Source: Treponema sp. (lineage in GTDB: Bacteria; Spirochaetota; Spirochaetia; Treponematales; Treponemataceae). From it: DNA of 64,000 bases. Each line of letters starts with the position of its first letter. The stretch's first letter is position 1. This document shows, piece after piece, positions 26,955 to 35,383 of the stretch. The notes beneath the pieces were generated by a model that worked only from the letters and a program-made list of their open reading frames with translations, was not told where the DNA came from and made no database searches. Location: positions 1-64,000 of the forward strand of contig JAKSLY010000011.1 of NCBI GenBank assembly GCA_024400955.1. The letters are read 5' to 3'. The position numbers and the translations under genes were made by a program.

Positions 26955-27010
26955 TTTAACACATTTTAACACCCTTTAACAATAAATACTAGGTGTTAAA
27001 ATGTGTTAAA
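26955..27010 (-). promoter_or_regulatory. operator array upstream of the AAA_14 ATPase gene
   Basis: Three direct TTTAAC units start at 26955, 26965 and 26975, and two inverted GTTAAA units start at 26995 and 27005, all at 10-bp steps. The outer parts form a perfect 19-bp inverted repeat (26955-26973 with 26992-27010). One unit per helical turn upstream of the start codon suggests cooperative repressor binding or control by the ATPase itself. Confidence 0.7.
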
Positions 27011-27034
27011 GACACAAGAAAATTCCAAGTGCCC

Positions 27035-27084
27035 AAAAAAAATCCTGCCTAAGCGCGCTGTGTTTACAGCACGAAAAGCAGGAT
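27035..27084 (-). terminator. terminator of the BASS transporter transcript
   Basis: On the minus strand ATCCTGC (27084-27078) pairs with GCAGGAT (27048-27042), enclosing GCTGT-aaac-ACAGC, and eight T residues follow. It lies beyond the GC-rich repeat that separates it from the transporter stop at 27163. Confidence 0.85.
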
Positions 27085-27117
27085 CTGTCTAAATAAAATC
27101 GAGACTTTAGGGCGTGC

Positions 27118-27187
27118 GGCTGTCCGCTGGACAGCCACCGCCGCTTCCGGGTTCCCCTACGGTCAGTCCTGCGGACCGCCTTCGGCG
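27118..27187. repeat. GC-rich array of adjacent mini-hairpins overlapping a gene end
   Basis: Stems GGCTGTCC-gct-GGACAGCC (27118-27136), GTCC-tgc-GGAC (27166-27176) and CGCC-ttc-GGCG (27177-27187) follow one another. A 26-bp segment (27151-27176) occurs in inverted orientation at 37559-37584. On the minus strand the array supplies the last codons of the BASS transporter gene. Confidence 0.75.
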
Positions 27188-28140
27188 CCCTCCAGTGGCT
27201 CACGCTTTTCATCCCAGCGATTGTAGATGTTTGCAAGGATTGCACCCGAAATATTGTGCCATACTGAGAAAATTGCACCAGGTACTGTTGCCATTGGCAA
27301 TGCTGCAAAAGCAGACTTTGCAAGGGAAGTTGCAAGGCCTGAATTCTGCATTCCAATTTCAACAGAAAGAGCCTTTGTCTTTGCAGGTGAAAGGCGCAGG
27401 ATTTTTCCAAGACCAAATCCACAGGCATAGCCAAGGAGATTGTGGAGAATTACGACAACAAAAATAATTGCACCTGTAGTAAGGATCTTTTCTGCATTGT
27501 GAGAGACAACACACGCAACGATAAGACAGATGGCAATTACAGAAACGCAAGGCAGGAGCCCCGTGATCTTCTGGGTGAATTTTCCAAAGAACTTGTTGAT
27601 GATGAATCCAAGGGCGATTGGAACGATTACGACCTTCACGATGCTCAGGAACATGGCCATCATGTTAACCTGAACCGTTGTCTTAAGGAGAAGGTATGTA
27701 ATTGCAGGAGTGAGGACTGGAGCAAGCAAAGTGTTGATGCTTGTCATGCCAACGGAAAGGGGAACGTCTCCCTTTGAAAGATATGTGATGACGTTGCTTG
27801 AAGTTCCGCCAGGACAAGTTCCCACGAGTACGACACCTGCAAGAAGCTCTGCAGGAAGATTGAAAATCTTACCAAGTGCAAAGGCAAGGAGAGGCATGAT
27901 GGTAAACTGGGCAACGCAGCCGATGAGCACATCCCTCGGACGAGAAAAGACAACGGCAAAGTCGCTGAGCTTAAGCGTAAGTCCCATTCCAAACATGACG
28001 ATCATCAAAAGCCAGTTGATCCAGCTTGTCTGAATCCAAAGGCATGACGACGGAACAAAAAGTGCAAGAACAGTTACTGCAAGAACAATAACAGCCATAA
28101 ACTTACCAAAGAAACTGCTGATTTTCTCAATGATGTTCAT
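27163..28140 (-). CDS. bile acid:sodium symporter (BASS) family transporter
   Basis: A 325-residue integral membrane protein with nine to ten hydrophobic helices and the BASS motifs MFGMGLTLKLSDF, VLVGTCPGGTSSNVITYLSKGDVPLSVGMT (sodium-binding crossover) and EIGMQNSGLATSLA. Bacterial members import bile acids or small carboxylates such as pyruvate or pantoate with sodium. SD AGGGGAC precedes the ATG. The last residues (PLEGAEGGPQD) are encoded by a GC-rich repeat array, so the natural C-terminus may have been replaced. The gene follows gatA by 49 nt on the same strand. A bile-salt role linked to the Ntn-hydrolase at 389-1588 is only speculation. Confidence 0.87.
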   Translation of the reverse strand: MNIIEKISSFFGKFMAVIVLAVTVLALFVPSSCLWIQTSWINWLLMIVMFGMGLTLKLSDFAVVFSRPRDVLIGCVAQFTIMPLLAFALGKIFNLPAELLAGVVLVGTCPGGTSSNVITYLSKGDVPLSVGMTSINTLLAPVLTPAITYLLLKTTVQVNMMAMFLSIVKVVIVPIALGFIINKFFGKFTQKITGLLPCVSVIAICLIVACVVSHNAEKILTTGAIIFVVVILHNLLGYACGFGLGKILRLSPAKTKALSVEIGMQNSGLATSLAKSAFAALPMATVPGAIFSVWHNISGAILANIYNRWDEKREPLEGAEGGPQD

Positions 28141-28189
28141 ATATTAAGTCCCCTAAAAAGAATTGCTTTTATGATTAAGCTGCAGTACC

Positions 28190-29653
28190 TTACTTATGTT
28201 CCTCGTGCCAAGCCTGGGCAATAGAAAGAACCTTTGCCTCGCTGAACATCGGACCTGCAAACTGAATTCCGACAGGCATTCCGTCCCTGTTCTTTCCTGC
28301 AGGAACAGAAATTGATGTGATGCGTGCAAGGTTTACGAATACAGTGTAAAGGTCGCTCAGGTACATTTCCAAAGGATCGTCAACTTTCTGTCCAAGCTTG
28401 AATGCAGCAGTAGGACATGTTGGGCAAAGGATGAGGTCGTAGCTTTCATAAAGCTTTGCAACTTCCTTCTGGATGCGTGCGCGAACGCTCATGCCCTTCT
28501 TGTATGTTGTTCCCGAGAACTGCTCGGAAAGAACGTAGTTTCCGATGATGATGCGGCGCTTTACTTCCGGACCGAATCCGTCGGAACGTGTCTCAACGTA
28601 AAGTTCATCGTATCCCTTTCCGGCGTCAACCCTGTTTCCGTAGCGGATGCCGTCAAAGCGGCTGAGGTTTGATGCTGCCTCTGAAAGGGCGATAACATAG
28701 TATGAAGCAATTGAAGCGTCAAGGATTGGAAGGTCAACGATTTCTATCTTTGCACCCTTTGATGTAAACCATGCCTTTGTGTCTTCAAAAACCTTTGCAA
28801 CATCCGGATCAAGTCCCTTTGCCTCTGCAAACTGCTTTGGAACCGCAATCTTGAGTGTGGAAAAATCCTTGTATGATTCAAGGTTCTTGAGGCTGTCCTT
28901 GTTTGGAAGGTCAGCAGATGTATCGTCGTAAAAATCAACGCCGCTCATGGCATACAGCGGGAGGGCGATGTCCGAAGGAGTGTGTCCCAAGATACCAACC
29001 TGATCCAGTGATGAACCGTAGGCAACTACACCCCAGCGGGAAAGAACGCCGTAAGTTGTCTTAAGACCGTAGATTCCGCAGTAGGAAGCCGGAAGGCGAA
29101 CAGATCCACCTGTTTCCGTACCGATGCCGAACACTGCCTGGTTTGCGGCAACGGCAGCAGCGCTACCACCGGAAGAACCACCGGAAACATATTCACGGTT
29201 TACAGGATTGCGTGTTGGTCCGTAGCTTGAATATTCCGTTGAAGAACCCATGGCAAATTCATCCTGGTTGCAGCGTCCAAGTGGAATGGCACCGGCTGCT
29301 TCAAGGCGATTGATTACGGTTGCGTTATATGGTGCAACGTAACCTTCGAGAATCTTTGAACCGCAGGTAAGCTTGTGGCCGCGAACGCTTGTGTTGTCCT
29401 TTACGGCAAAAGGAACGCCAAGAAGAGGCTTGTCTTCATAAAGCTTGTCCAAAGTTCCGGCAGCTTTTGCATCGGCAATTTCCCTATCGGCAGCCTCAGC
29501 CTTTGTCACTGCATCGTCAAACATTTCAAGGAAGGCATTGAGGGGAAGAGCTGAATTCCTGTCAGCCTCATACCCTGCCATAAGTTCTTTTACAAGAGCA
29601 GCAGATGAAGTCTCGCCGCCCTTAAGTCTATTTACTGTTTCGTTAATTGTCAT
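28190..29653 (-). CDS. gatA: aspartyl/glutamyl-tRNA amidotransferase subunit A
   Basis: GatA releases ammonia from glutamine for transamidation of misacylated Glu-tRNA(Gln) or Asp-tRNA(Asn). The 487-residue protein has the amidase signature with the catalytic Lys in FAVKDN (about 85) and Ser-cisSer-Lys in SGGSSGGSAAAVAA, plus TCGSKIL and GTETGGSVRLPASYCGIYGLK. Length is normal. SD AGGAAA is before the ATG. gatC lies upstream in the same direction across a 140-bp gap; gatB is not in the window, so the operon is split as in many bacteria. Confidence 0.96.
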   Translation of the reverse strand: MTINETVNRLKGGETSSAALVKELMAGYEADRNSALPLNAFLEMFDDAVTKAEAADREIADAKAAGTLDKLYEDKPLLGVPFAVKDNTSVRGHKLTCGSKILEGYVAPYNATVINRLEAAGAIPLGRCNQDEFAMGSSTEYSSYGPTRNPVNREYVSGGSSGGSAAAVAANQAVFGIGTETGGSVRLPASYCGIYGLKTTYGVLSRWGVVAYGSSLDQVGILGHTPSDIALPLYAMSGVDFYDDTSADLPNKDSLKNLESYKDFSTLKIAVPKQFAEAKGLDPDVAKVFEDTKAWFTSKGAKIEIVDLPILDASIASYYVIALSEAASNLSRFDGIRYGNRVDAGKGYDELYVETRSDGFGPEVKRRIIIGNYVLSEQFSGTTYKKGMSVRARIQKEVAKLYESYDLILCPTCPTAAFKLGQKVDDPLEMYLSDLYTVFVNLARITSISVPAGKNRDGMPVGIQFAGPMFSEAKVLSIAQAWHEEHK

Positions 29654-29728
29654 ATCAGTTTCCTATAAAATCCTAGCCCCGATTGTAGTGGTAGCGCCAG
29701 CTATTGCGCCAGCAATGAAACCACGAAA

Positions 29729-29753
29729 AGCGGGTTTAGCTGAAAAGCCCGCT
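29729..29753 (-). other. hairpin in the gatC-gatA gap
   Basis: AGCGGG (29729-29734) pairs with CCCGCT (29748-29753), extended by TTT/AAA. A second, looser pairing (GTGGT/ACCAC) spans 29690-29725. There is no T-run, so it is more likely a processing or stability element, or a repeat remnant, than a terminator. Confidence 0.45.
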
Positions 29754-29793
29754 CCAATGAAAAATGAACCGGGACATTAATTCCATGAATTAT

Positions 29794-30108
29794 TTATGCT
29801 CCCTCGCCCAGAACCTTTGGAACTTCGAAATATCCGTCCTTGAAGTTTGGCTCGTTGATTTTCTTTACGTCGCGCATTTCAAGGCCGCTTACAATTTCAT
29901 CGCCGCGAAGCTGTTCCGCAGTTGTCGTAGGATATGCATCATAAGGGTTTTCGCTGTCATCGTACTTTGAAAGGATGTCAAAATATCCAACAATGTCATC
30001 AACCTGCTTCTTGAGGGTTTCCATGTCTGTGCTTTCTGGAGAAAGACGAGAAAGGTACAAAAGATTTTCTAAAGTTGTTTCGTCAACTGTGCGTTTTGTT
30101 TCACTCAT
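29794..30108 (-). CDS. gatC: aspartyl/glutamyl-tRNA amidotransferase subunit C
   Basis: A 104-residue GatC, the small structural subunit that holds GatA to GatB. It shows LENLLYLSRLSPESTDMETLKKQVDDIVGYFDILSKYD and the later AYPTTTAEQLRGDEI, matching the family pattern of an N-terminal helical pair and an extended arm. No SD is present; its promoter places the -10 box 8 nt before the ATG. It is the first gene of a gatC-gatA transcript. Confidence 0.88.
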   Translation of the reverse strand: MSETKRTVDETTLENLLYLSRLSPESTDMETLKKQVDDIVGYFDILSKYDDSENPYDAYPTTTAEQLRGDEIVSGLEMRDVKKINEPNFKDGYFEVPKVLGEGA

Positions 30109-30116
30109 AGGAATGT

Positions 30117-30145
30117 ATTATATAGAAAAGAAAGATAAAGTTCAA
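30117..30145 (-). promoter_or_regulatory. gatC promoter, apparently leaderless
   Basis: On the minus strand TTGAAC (30140-30145) and TATAAT (30117-30122) are 17 nt apart, and the gatC ATG follows 8 nt after the -10 box. The lacI-family gene ends at 30148, directly upstream. Confidence 0.7.
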
Positions 30146-30147
30146 TT

Positions 30148-31170
30148 TCAGCAGGAATCGCGGCTTACGATGTTGGCAGGCAGCATGATGCGGATGGCGT
30201 TTTCTCCCCGGCCACAGGTATTGTTGACGATCATTTCAACGGCACGGCGCCCCATGTTCTTTTTTGGAACATTCATGGTGGTCAAGGCAGGGCTCGTGTA
30301 TTCTGACATTTCTATGTTGTCCATGCCGATGACTGCAACTTCATCAGGAACCCTGACTCCCCTGCGATTAAGTGCACTCAGGACACCAATGGCAACTTCA
30401 TCGGAACCGCAAACGATTCCACGGGGAAGCTCCTCCACGGAAGGAATTGCATTGACGGCTGCAGATCCGCCACGCATGTCAAAGGCCTCGGCAACGTAAA
30501 AGTCCTTTGGGTCCGACTTAAGGCCATGAAGGGAAAGAATCTGGGCCACACCCTGGACGCGCTCATCATCCTGACCGATGTAAACGATATCCGTTATGCC
30601 CTGGCGGTAAAGGTATTCCGTTGCCTTGGTTGCCGTCTCGCGGCGGTCATACATTACGCAGCTCAGGTCCTCATACTGCCATTCGACGCAAACGATTTTT
30701 GAAAGGCGTGACTTTATCTTTTCCAGAAGTTCCCTGTCTTCCGGAGATTTTATGGCCTGGTCAACGGAAAGCATGATGAGGCCGCCAATCTGTTCTTCAT
30801 GAATGAGTGTGTTGAAGAGAACCGGGTCACGGAAATCCTCAAAAAACCTGATGAAATCGATGTGATAGTTCTGGTCGTGGGCCGCAGTGTGGATGCCTGA
30901 AATGATTTCTGCATAATATGGCCTGAGAAACACATCCGCATTGCAGAGAATTACGCCAATCCTGTTGGAAGCAAAAGCCACGTCTCCCTGCTGAAGGGCT
31001 TGGGCTGCCTTGTTGGGCCTGTAGCCGAGTTTTTCTATGGCATCGAGAATCCTCTGGCGTGTCTCGGGTGCAACGGAGCGGTCGGAATTTCCGCTTATGA
31101 CATAACTGACCATGCTGCGGGTAACACCTGCTTCTTTTGCAACATCATTCTGCGTAACTGTGGATTTCAT
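30148..31170 (-). CDS. LacI-family transcriptional regulator
   Basis: The 340-residue protein has the LacI helix-turn-helix (TQNDVAKEAGVTRSMVSYVISGNSDRSVAPETRQRILDAIEKLGYRPN) followed by a periplasmic-binding-protein-like effector domain (about 60-335). Such regulators mostly bind sugars or nucleosides. The hinge helix region is AAQALQQ, close to the usual AARSL. No sugar gene cluster is adjacent; its targets are probably elsewhere. Upstream (31171-31281) there is no clear SD and no obvious operator. The gene ends just before the gatC promoter. Confidence 0.92.
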   Translation of the reverse strand: MKSTVTQNDVAKEAGVTRSMVSYVISGNSDRSVAPETRQRILDAIEKLGYRPNKAAQALQQGDVAFASNRIGVILCNADVFLRPYYAEIISGIHTAAHDQNYHIDFIRFFEDFRDPVLFNTLIHEEQIGGLIMLSVDQAIKSPEDRELLEKIKSRLSKIVCVEWQYEDLSCVMYDRRETATKATEYLYRQGITDIVYIGQDDERVQGVAQILSLHGLKSDPKDFYVAEAFDMRGGSAAVNAIPSVEELPRGIVCGSDEVAIGVLSALNRRGVRVPDEVAVIGMDNIEMSEYTSPALTTMNVPKKNMGRRAVEMIVNNTCGRGENAIRIMLPANIVSRDSC

Positions 31171-31281
31171 AACAAGTGATTCAGTTTACCACAGGAATGG
31201 CCAAAAATCAAACTGAAGGAAAGGGAGGCATGAGCAACAGGAAATAGCATACCTGAACTGCAGGCATAGAACCGCCCGGCC

Positions 31282-32151
31282 TTAAAACAGGTCAAGGGTG
31301 TTATCGAGGTAGATTTTTTCGCGGACCTGCAGGTGATGCTCCGGTTTTGTCATGTAATGCAGGATGAACTCCAGCAAGAGGGCGCTGCCAAGGCTTCGTC
31401 CTTCAATCTTGAAATTCGTGAACCCCATGGGAAGGTAAATGTTTTTCATGTCATCCACCGAAATGAATGCAGGACTTTTCATGGCACGGGAAAACACATA
31501 GCCCTCGCTGCTGCCTGGAGAAGTACAGATCCAGTCCCCGCACTTTTGCCCAAGGGATTTTCGGCTTACGTTTTCATAGCACTGCCTTCGTGAACTGCAC
31601 CCAACCCAACAGCACTCGTTGCAAAGGAATTCAACCTTGTCCTTCTGGTCCTGGGAAAGAGTCTTGAGCCGGTCAAAATTCCTGTTCAGTCTGAAGTCCG
31701 GAACCACATAGGAAAACTCATGGCGCAAAAGTTCCTTGCGAAGGTCATCAAATTCAGTAAGCACTTTTGTGGTTGATGAGACAAAATAAAATTCCGGAAA
31801 CCGTGAACAAAGGTATTCAAGCAGAAGGTCTGAGTGGATTATGATGCCGTTCCTGCCGCGTGAAAAAATTTCGCAAAGCCTGTTGCACTTTCTGTCATCA
31901 AGATGAATTTTCTCCACAAGGGAATTGCTGAAGGTAAGCCTGGAAGATATTCCGTATTCTTCCATAAGGCTTGCAACTTCCCCTTCAATTCCATCCTAGC
32001 CAAAGCCCACCCTGCCGCCACCCCAGATGCACGATGAAGGAGCCCCGTAAATGGAACCGATGTCGCACCAGTCGTAAAAAAATTCCCGGTACTCAAAAAA
32101 AAGCGGAAGGAATATTCTGTAGAAATCGTAGAATTCAAAAAGCCCGGGCAA
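31282..32151 (-). pseudogene. U32-like protein gene interrupted by one in-frame amber codon
   Basis: Two open segments in the same frame are separated only by TAG at 31996-31998. The first part (LPGLFEFYDFYRIFLPLFF, then GGGRVGFG) runs straight into the second (DGIEGEVASLMEEYGISSRLTF), and both read as one conserved Cys-rich protein family distantly like U32 peptidases. Cysteines cluster in LCNECCWVGCSSRRQC. The possible TTG start (32151) lies inside the fabV terminator and no SD is seen, so the 5' end is probably lost too. If only the second part is translated it would begin at the ATG at 31965 and be 227 residues long. Confidence 0.7.
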
Positions 32152-32163
32152 ATGTACCCGGGC
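32137..32163 (-). terminator. fabV terminator
   Basis: On the minus strand GCCCGGG (32163-32157) pairs with CCCGGGC (32148-32142) across an 8-nt loop and is followed by five T residues. It lies 17 nt beyond the fabV stop and overlaps the 5' end of the stop-interrupted gene, which argues against that gene being expressed from an upstream promoter. Confidence 0.85.
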
Positions 32164-32179
32164 ACAGTTTTTACCTGCC

Positions 32180-33397
<1,218 letters not shown>

Positions 33398-33428
33398 TTC
33401 ATTCTCCTGTTTAGTGTGTGCTTTATAG

Positions 33429-33478
33429 ATTACACCTACAGTTTATTCATTTTGACAAAATATTTCAATATGTCAAAA
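33429..33478 (-). promoter_or_regulatory. fabV promoter with overlapping dyad
   Basis: On the minus strand TTGTCA (33453-33458) and TGTAAT (33429-33434) are 18 nt apart. An inverted repeat TTTTGACA (33450-33457) and TGTCAAAA (33471-33478) with a 13-bp spacer covers the -35, a plausible operator for a lipid-responsive or other dimeric repressor. Confidence 0.6.
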
Positions 33479-33553
33479 TAAAAACTGCCGGTGACGTCCA
33501 AAAATTCCGCCATGCTGAACTAAATGAACGACGCTAAATTATACCACACATTA

Positions 33554-33582
33554 TTGCACAAGTAACCCTTTACGGGTAAATT
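33554..33582 (+). promoter_or_regulatory. promoter of the lipoprotein gene at 33590
   Basis: TTGCAC (33554-33559) and TAAATT (33577-33582) are 17 nt apart. The ATG follows 7 nt after the -10 box, implying a leaderless mRNA. ACCC-tttac-GGGT forms a small hairpin in the spacer. Confidence 0.55.
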
Positions 33583-33589
33583 TGTTTAC

Positions 33590-34261
33590 ATGAACAGGAT
33601 GAACAGATTCAAATTCTTTTACACTTTCTTCTATTTAATATTCCTCATGGCATTTACAGGATGCACCATGAACATCAAGGTTGCCCCGCAAAAAAACGGC
33701 GACACAAAAATAGAAATGAGCTTTGACTACAAGAGCCTGGATGCCCTGCTTCAGGAAGCAACATCAGGCATCAACGCCATTGCCCAGGCTGCAGCAGGGG
33801 ATTCTTCCGGCGACCTTGAAGCCATGCAGCTCATTACTGAAGAAGCCATGAAGCAGTCCCTGGAGGAAGCAGGATTCAGGGACGTTAAGGTAAAGTCCAC
33901 CGGCCCATGCAGGATTGAAGCTTCCTTTACGGGAAAATTTGAAAATGCCTTTGCCGATGACAATTCATCCAGGTTTACGATTTCAAGCAGCTCAATGGCC
34001 CAGACCACAAGCCAGATGGGGGAAGAATTTTCCAGCATGGCTGACCTACTGATGATTCCATCCCTCACGGGGGAAGATGTCAGCGCCGAAGAGTATACTG
34101 CACTTCTTTCAATAATATACGGCGCAACCTTTGCAAGGGAACTTGCCGATTCAAAGGTTACATTCACCCTTGTTTCGCCAAAGGGAAAGCAGAAAAAAAC
34201 TACGGTGTCCCTTCTTGAACTCCTGGTTCTTGATGAAGACTTGGTAATTGAATGCAGGTAA
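33590..34261 (+). CDS. putative lipoprotein of unknown function
   Basis: A 223-residue protein with a lipoprotein signal: hydrophobic residues 8-24 and the lipobox FTGC (Cys25), so it should be lipid-anchored after signal peptidase II cleavage. The mature part is rich in Ala, Ser and Glu, with a helical section (SLDALLQEATSGINAIAQAA) and predicted beta strands near the end (SKVTFTLVSPKGKQKKTTVSL). No family is recognised. It is convergent with the GH25-like gene, 16 nt away. A leaderless transcript is likely. Confidence 0.75.
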   Translation: MNRMNRFKFFYTFFYLIFLMAFTGCTMNIKVAPQKNGDTKIEMSFDYKSLDALLQEATSGINAIAQAAAGDSSGDLEAMQLITEEAMKQSLEEAGFRDVKVKSTGPCRIEASFTGKFENAFADDNSSRFTISSSSMAQTTSQMGEEFSSMADLLMIPSLTGEDVSAEEYTALLSIIYGATFARELADSKVTFTLVSPKGKQKKTTVSLLELLVLDEDLVIECR

Positions 34262-34277
34262 GCCGGTAATTTTTTTT

Positions 34278-35297
34278 CTACGGAAGGGGAACGGCAGGAC
34301 TTTCATACTCAACCATCTGGGAACCTGCGCTTTCGTCCAGGATCACATCTTCATCCAGGTCAGTGCTTTCAGGGGAAGAAGAACCTTCAAGGATTGGACT
34401 GTCCGGCATTATGGGGTCTTCCCAAATCTCCTCATTTGGAATGAACCACACGTTCATGTCGCATGGAGTTTCCACGCCTTCAATCTGGCTTGCCCCTGAA
34501 TACTGCCAGAAGGTGAACTTATAGGGCGACGTCGGCTTTTTTGAATACTGGGCAAACCAGATGTCGTTCCTCCTAAGCAGCTCCGGCGTAAACACAAAGA
34601 ATTCCCACATGAGGTTTGCATATATCATGGTCTTGAACCCCTCGGCCTCTACAGCATCAAGGAAAAGCTGTGTGTTGCGGCAGAAAACGTCCTCCGAAAC
34701 CATGTCAGTGCGGGCTTCGTCATAGAAAACAAATTCCGGGTCGTAAACGACTGGAAGATCCAGCATGTAAGGCTTTAGGTTGTCGATGACAATCCTTGCT
34801 TCTTCCAGGGCTTCCTCATCATTTATGGCCTGGCTGTAAACGTAAACCCCAACCTTAAATCCAGCCTGTTTTGCATCCTCGTAATAGCGGTCAAAATTTT
34901 CATCCTTTACAAGATTTCCGCTTTCGTAGCCGTACCGCCTGTATGCCAGGCGCAGGAACACGAATTCATATCCGTTCTTCCTGAGAAGGTCAAAGTCAAC
35001 AATTCCCTGATGTCGGCTGATGTCCACCCCGTTTACGACGCGGTATGGAGCACCCTTTTTTGTGTAATAGAATTCCCCCTTCTTCTTGAGCCATTTTGTA
35101 TTGAAGGTATTTTTCTGAACTGCAGGATCAGGATGAACGTGCTGCTTTTCTATCTGGCGGTTGTATACGGTGCGGCAATCCTTGTGGTCGCATGATGTGC
35201 ATGAAAAAAACAGGAAGGACAGTGCCAAAAAAATGGAGGCCATGCCAAGAAGGGATTTGATCTTTTGTTTACCGGACAAAAAAAATGGAACTCTCAT
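34278..35297 (-). CDS. GH25-family muramidase-like lipoprotein
   Basis: The 339-residue protein has a signal with lipobox-like FFSC (about residue 28) and a glycoside hydrolase 25 domain at about 85-290. Recognisable parts are NGVDISRHQGIVDFDLL, YEFVFLRLAYR, GVYVYSQA, LPVVYDPEF (the DxE catalytic pair), MIYANLMWEFF, WFAQYS and FWQYSG. GH25 enzymes hydrolyse the glycan of peptidoglycan. Lipid anchoring suggests cell-wall remodelling at a membrane. The ATG at 35297 is preferred: an extended TATAAT (35304-35309) ends 6 nt upstream with no SD, another leaderless candidate. The C-terminal tail (about 300-339) is Ser/Asp-rich. Confidence 0.82.
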   Translation of the reverse strand: MRVPFFLSGKQKIKSLLGMASIFLALSFLFFSCTSCDHKDCRTVYNRQIEKQHVHPDPAVQKNTFNTKWLKKKGEFYYTKKGAPYRVVNGVDISRHQGIVDFDLLRKNGYEFVFLRLAYRRYGYESGNLVKDENFDRYYEDAKQAGFKVGVYVYSQAINDEEALEEARIVIDNLKPYMLDLPVVYDPEFVFYDEARTDMVSEDVFCRNTQLFLDAVEAEGFKTMIYANLMWEFFVFTPELLRRNDIWFAQYSKKPTSPYKFTFWQYSGASQIEGVETPCDMNVWFIPNEEIWEDPIMPDSPILEGSSSPESTDLDEDVILDESAGSQMVEYESPAVPLP

Positions 35298-35383
35298 GAT
35301 AAAATTATACCATGAAAATTCCATTTTGATGAACTTTTATGCACATTCGTAGCAGGTGCGTGCGAATGTGCCTTTGCTGACAA

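Noticed and set aside
389..28140. A bile-salt module joining the Ntn-hydrolase (389-1588) and the BASS transporter (27163-28140)
   Set aside because: The genes are 26 kb apart, not co-regulated as far as visible, and both families have many non-bile substrates.
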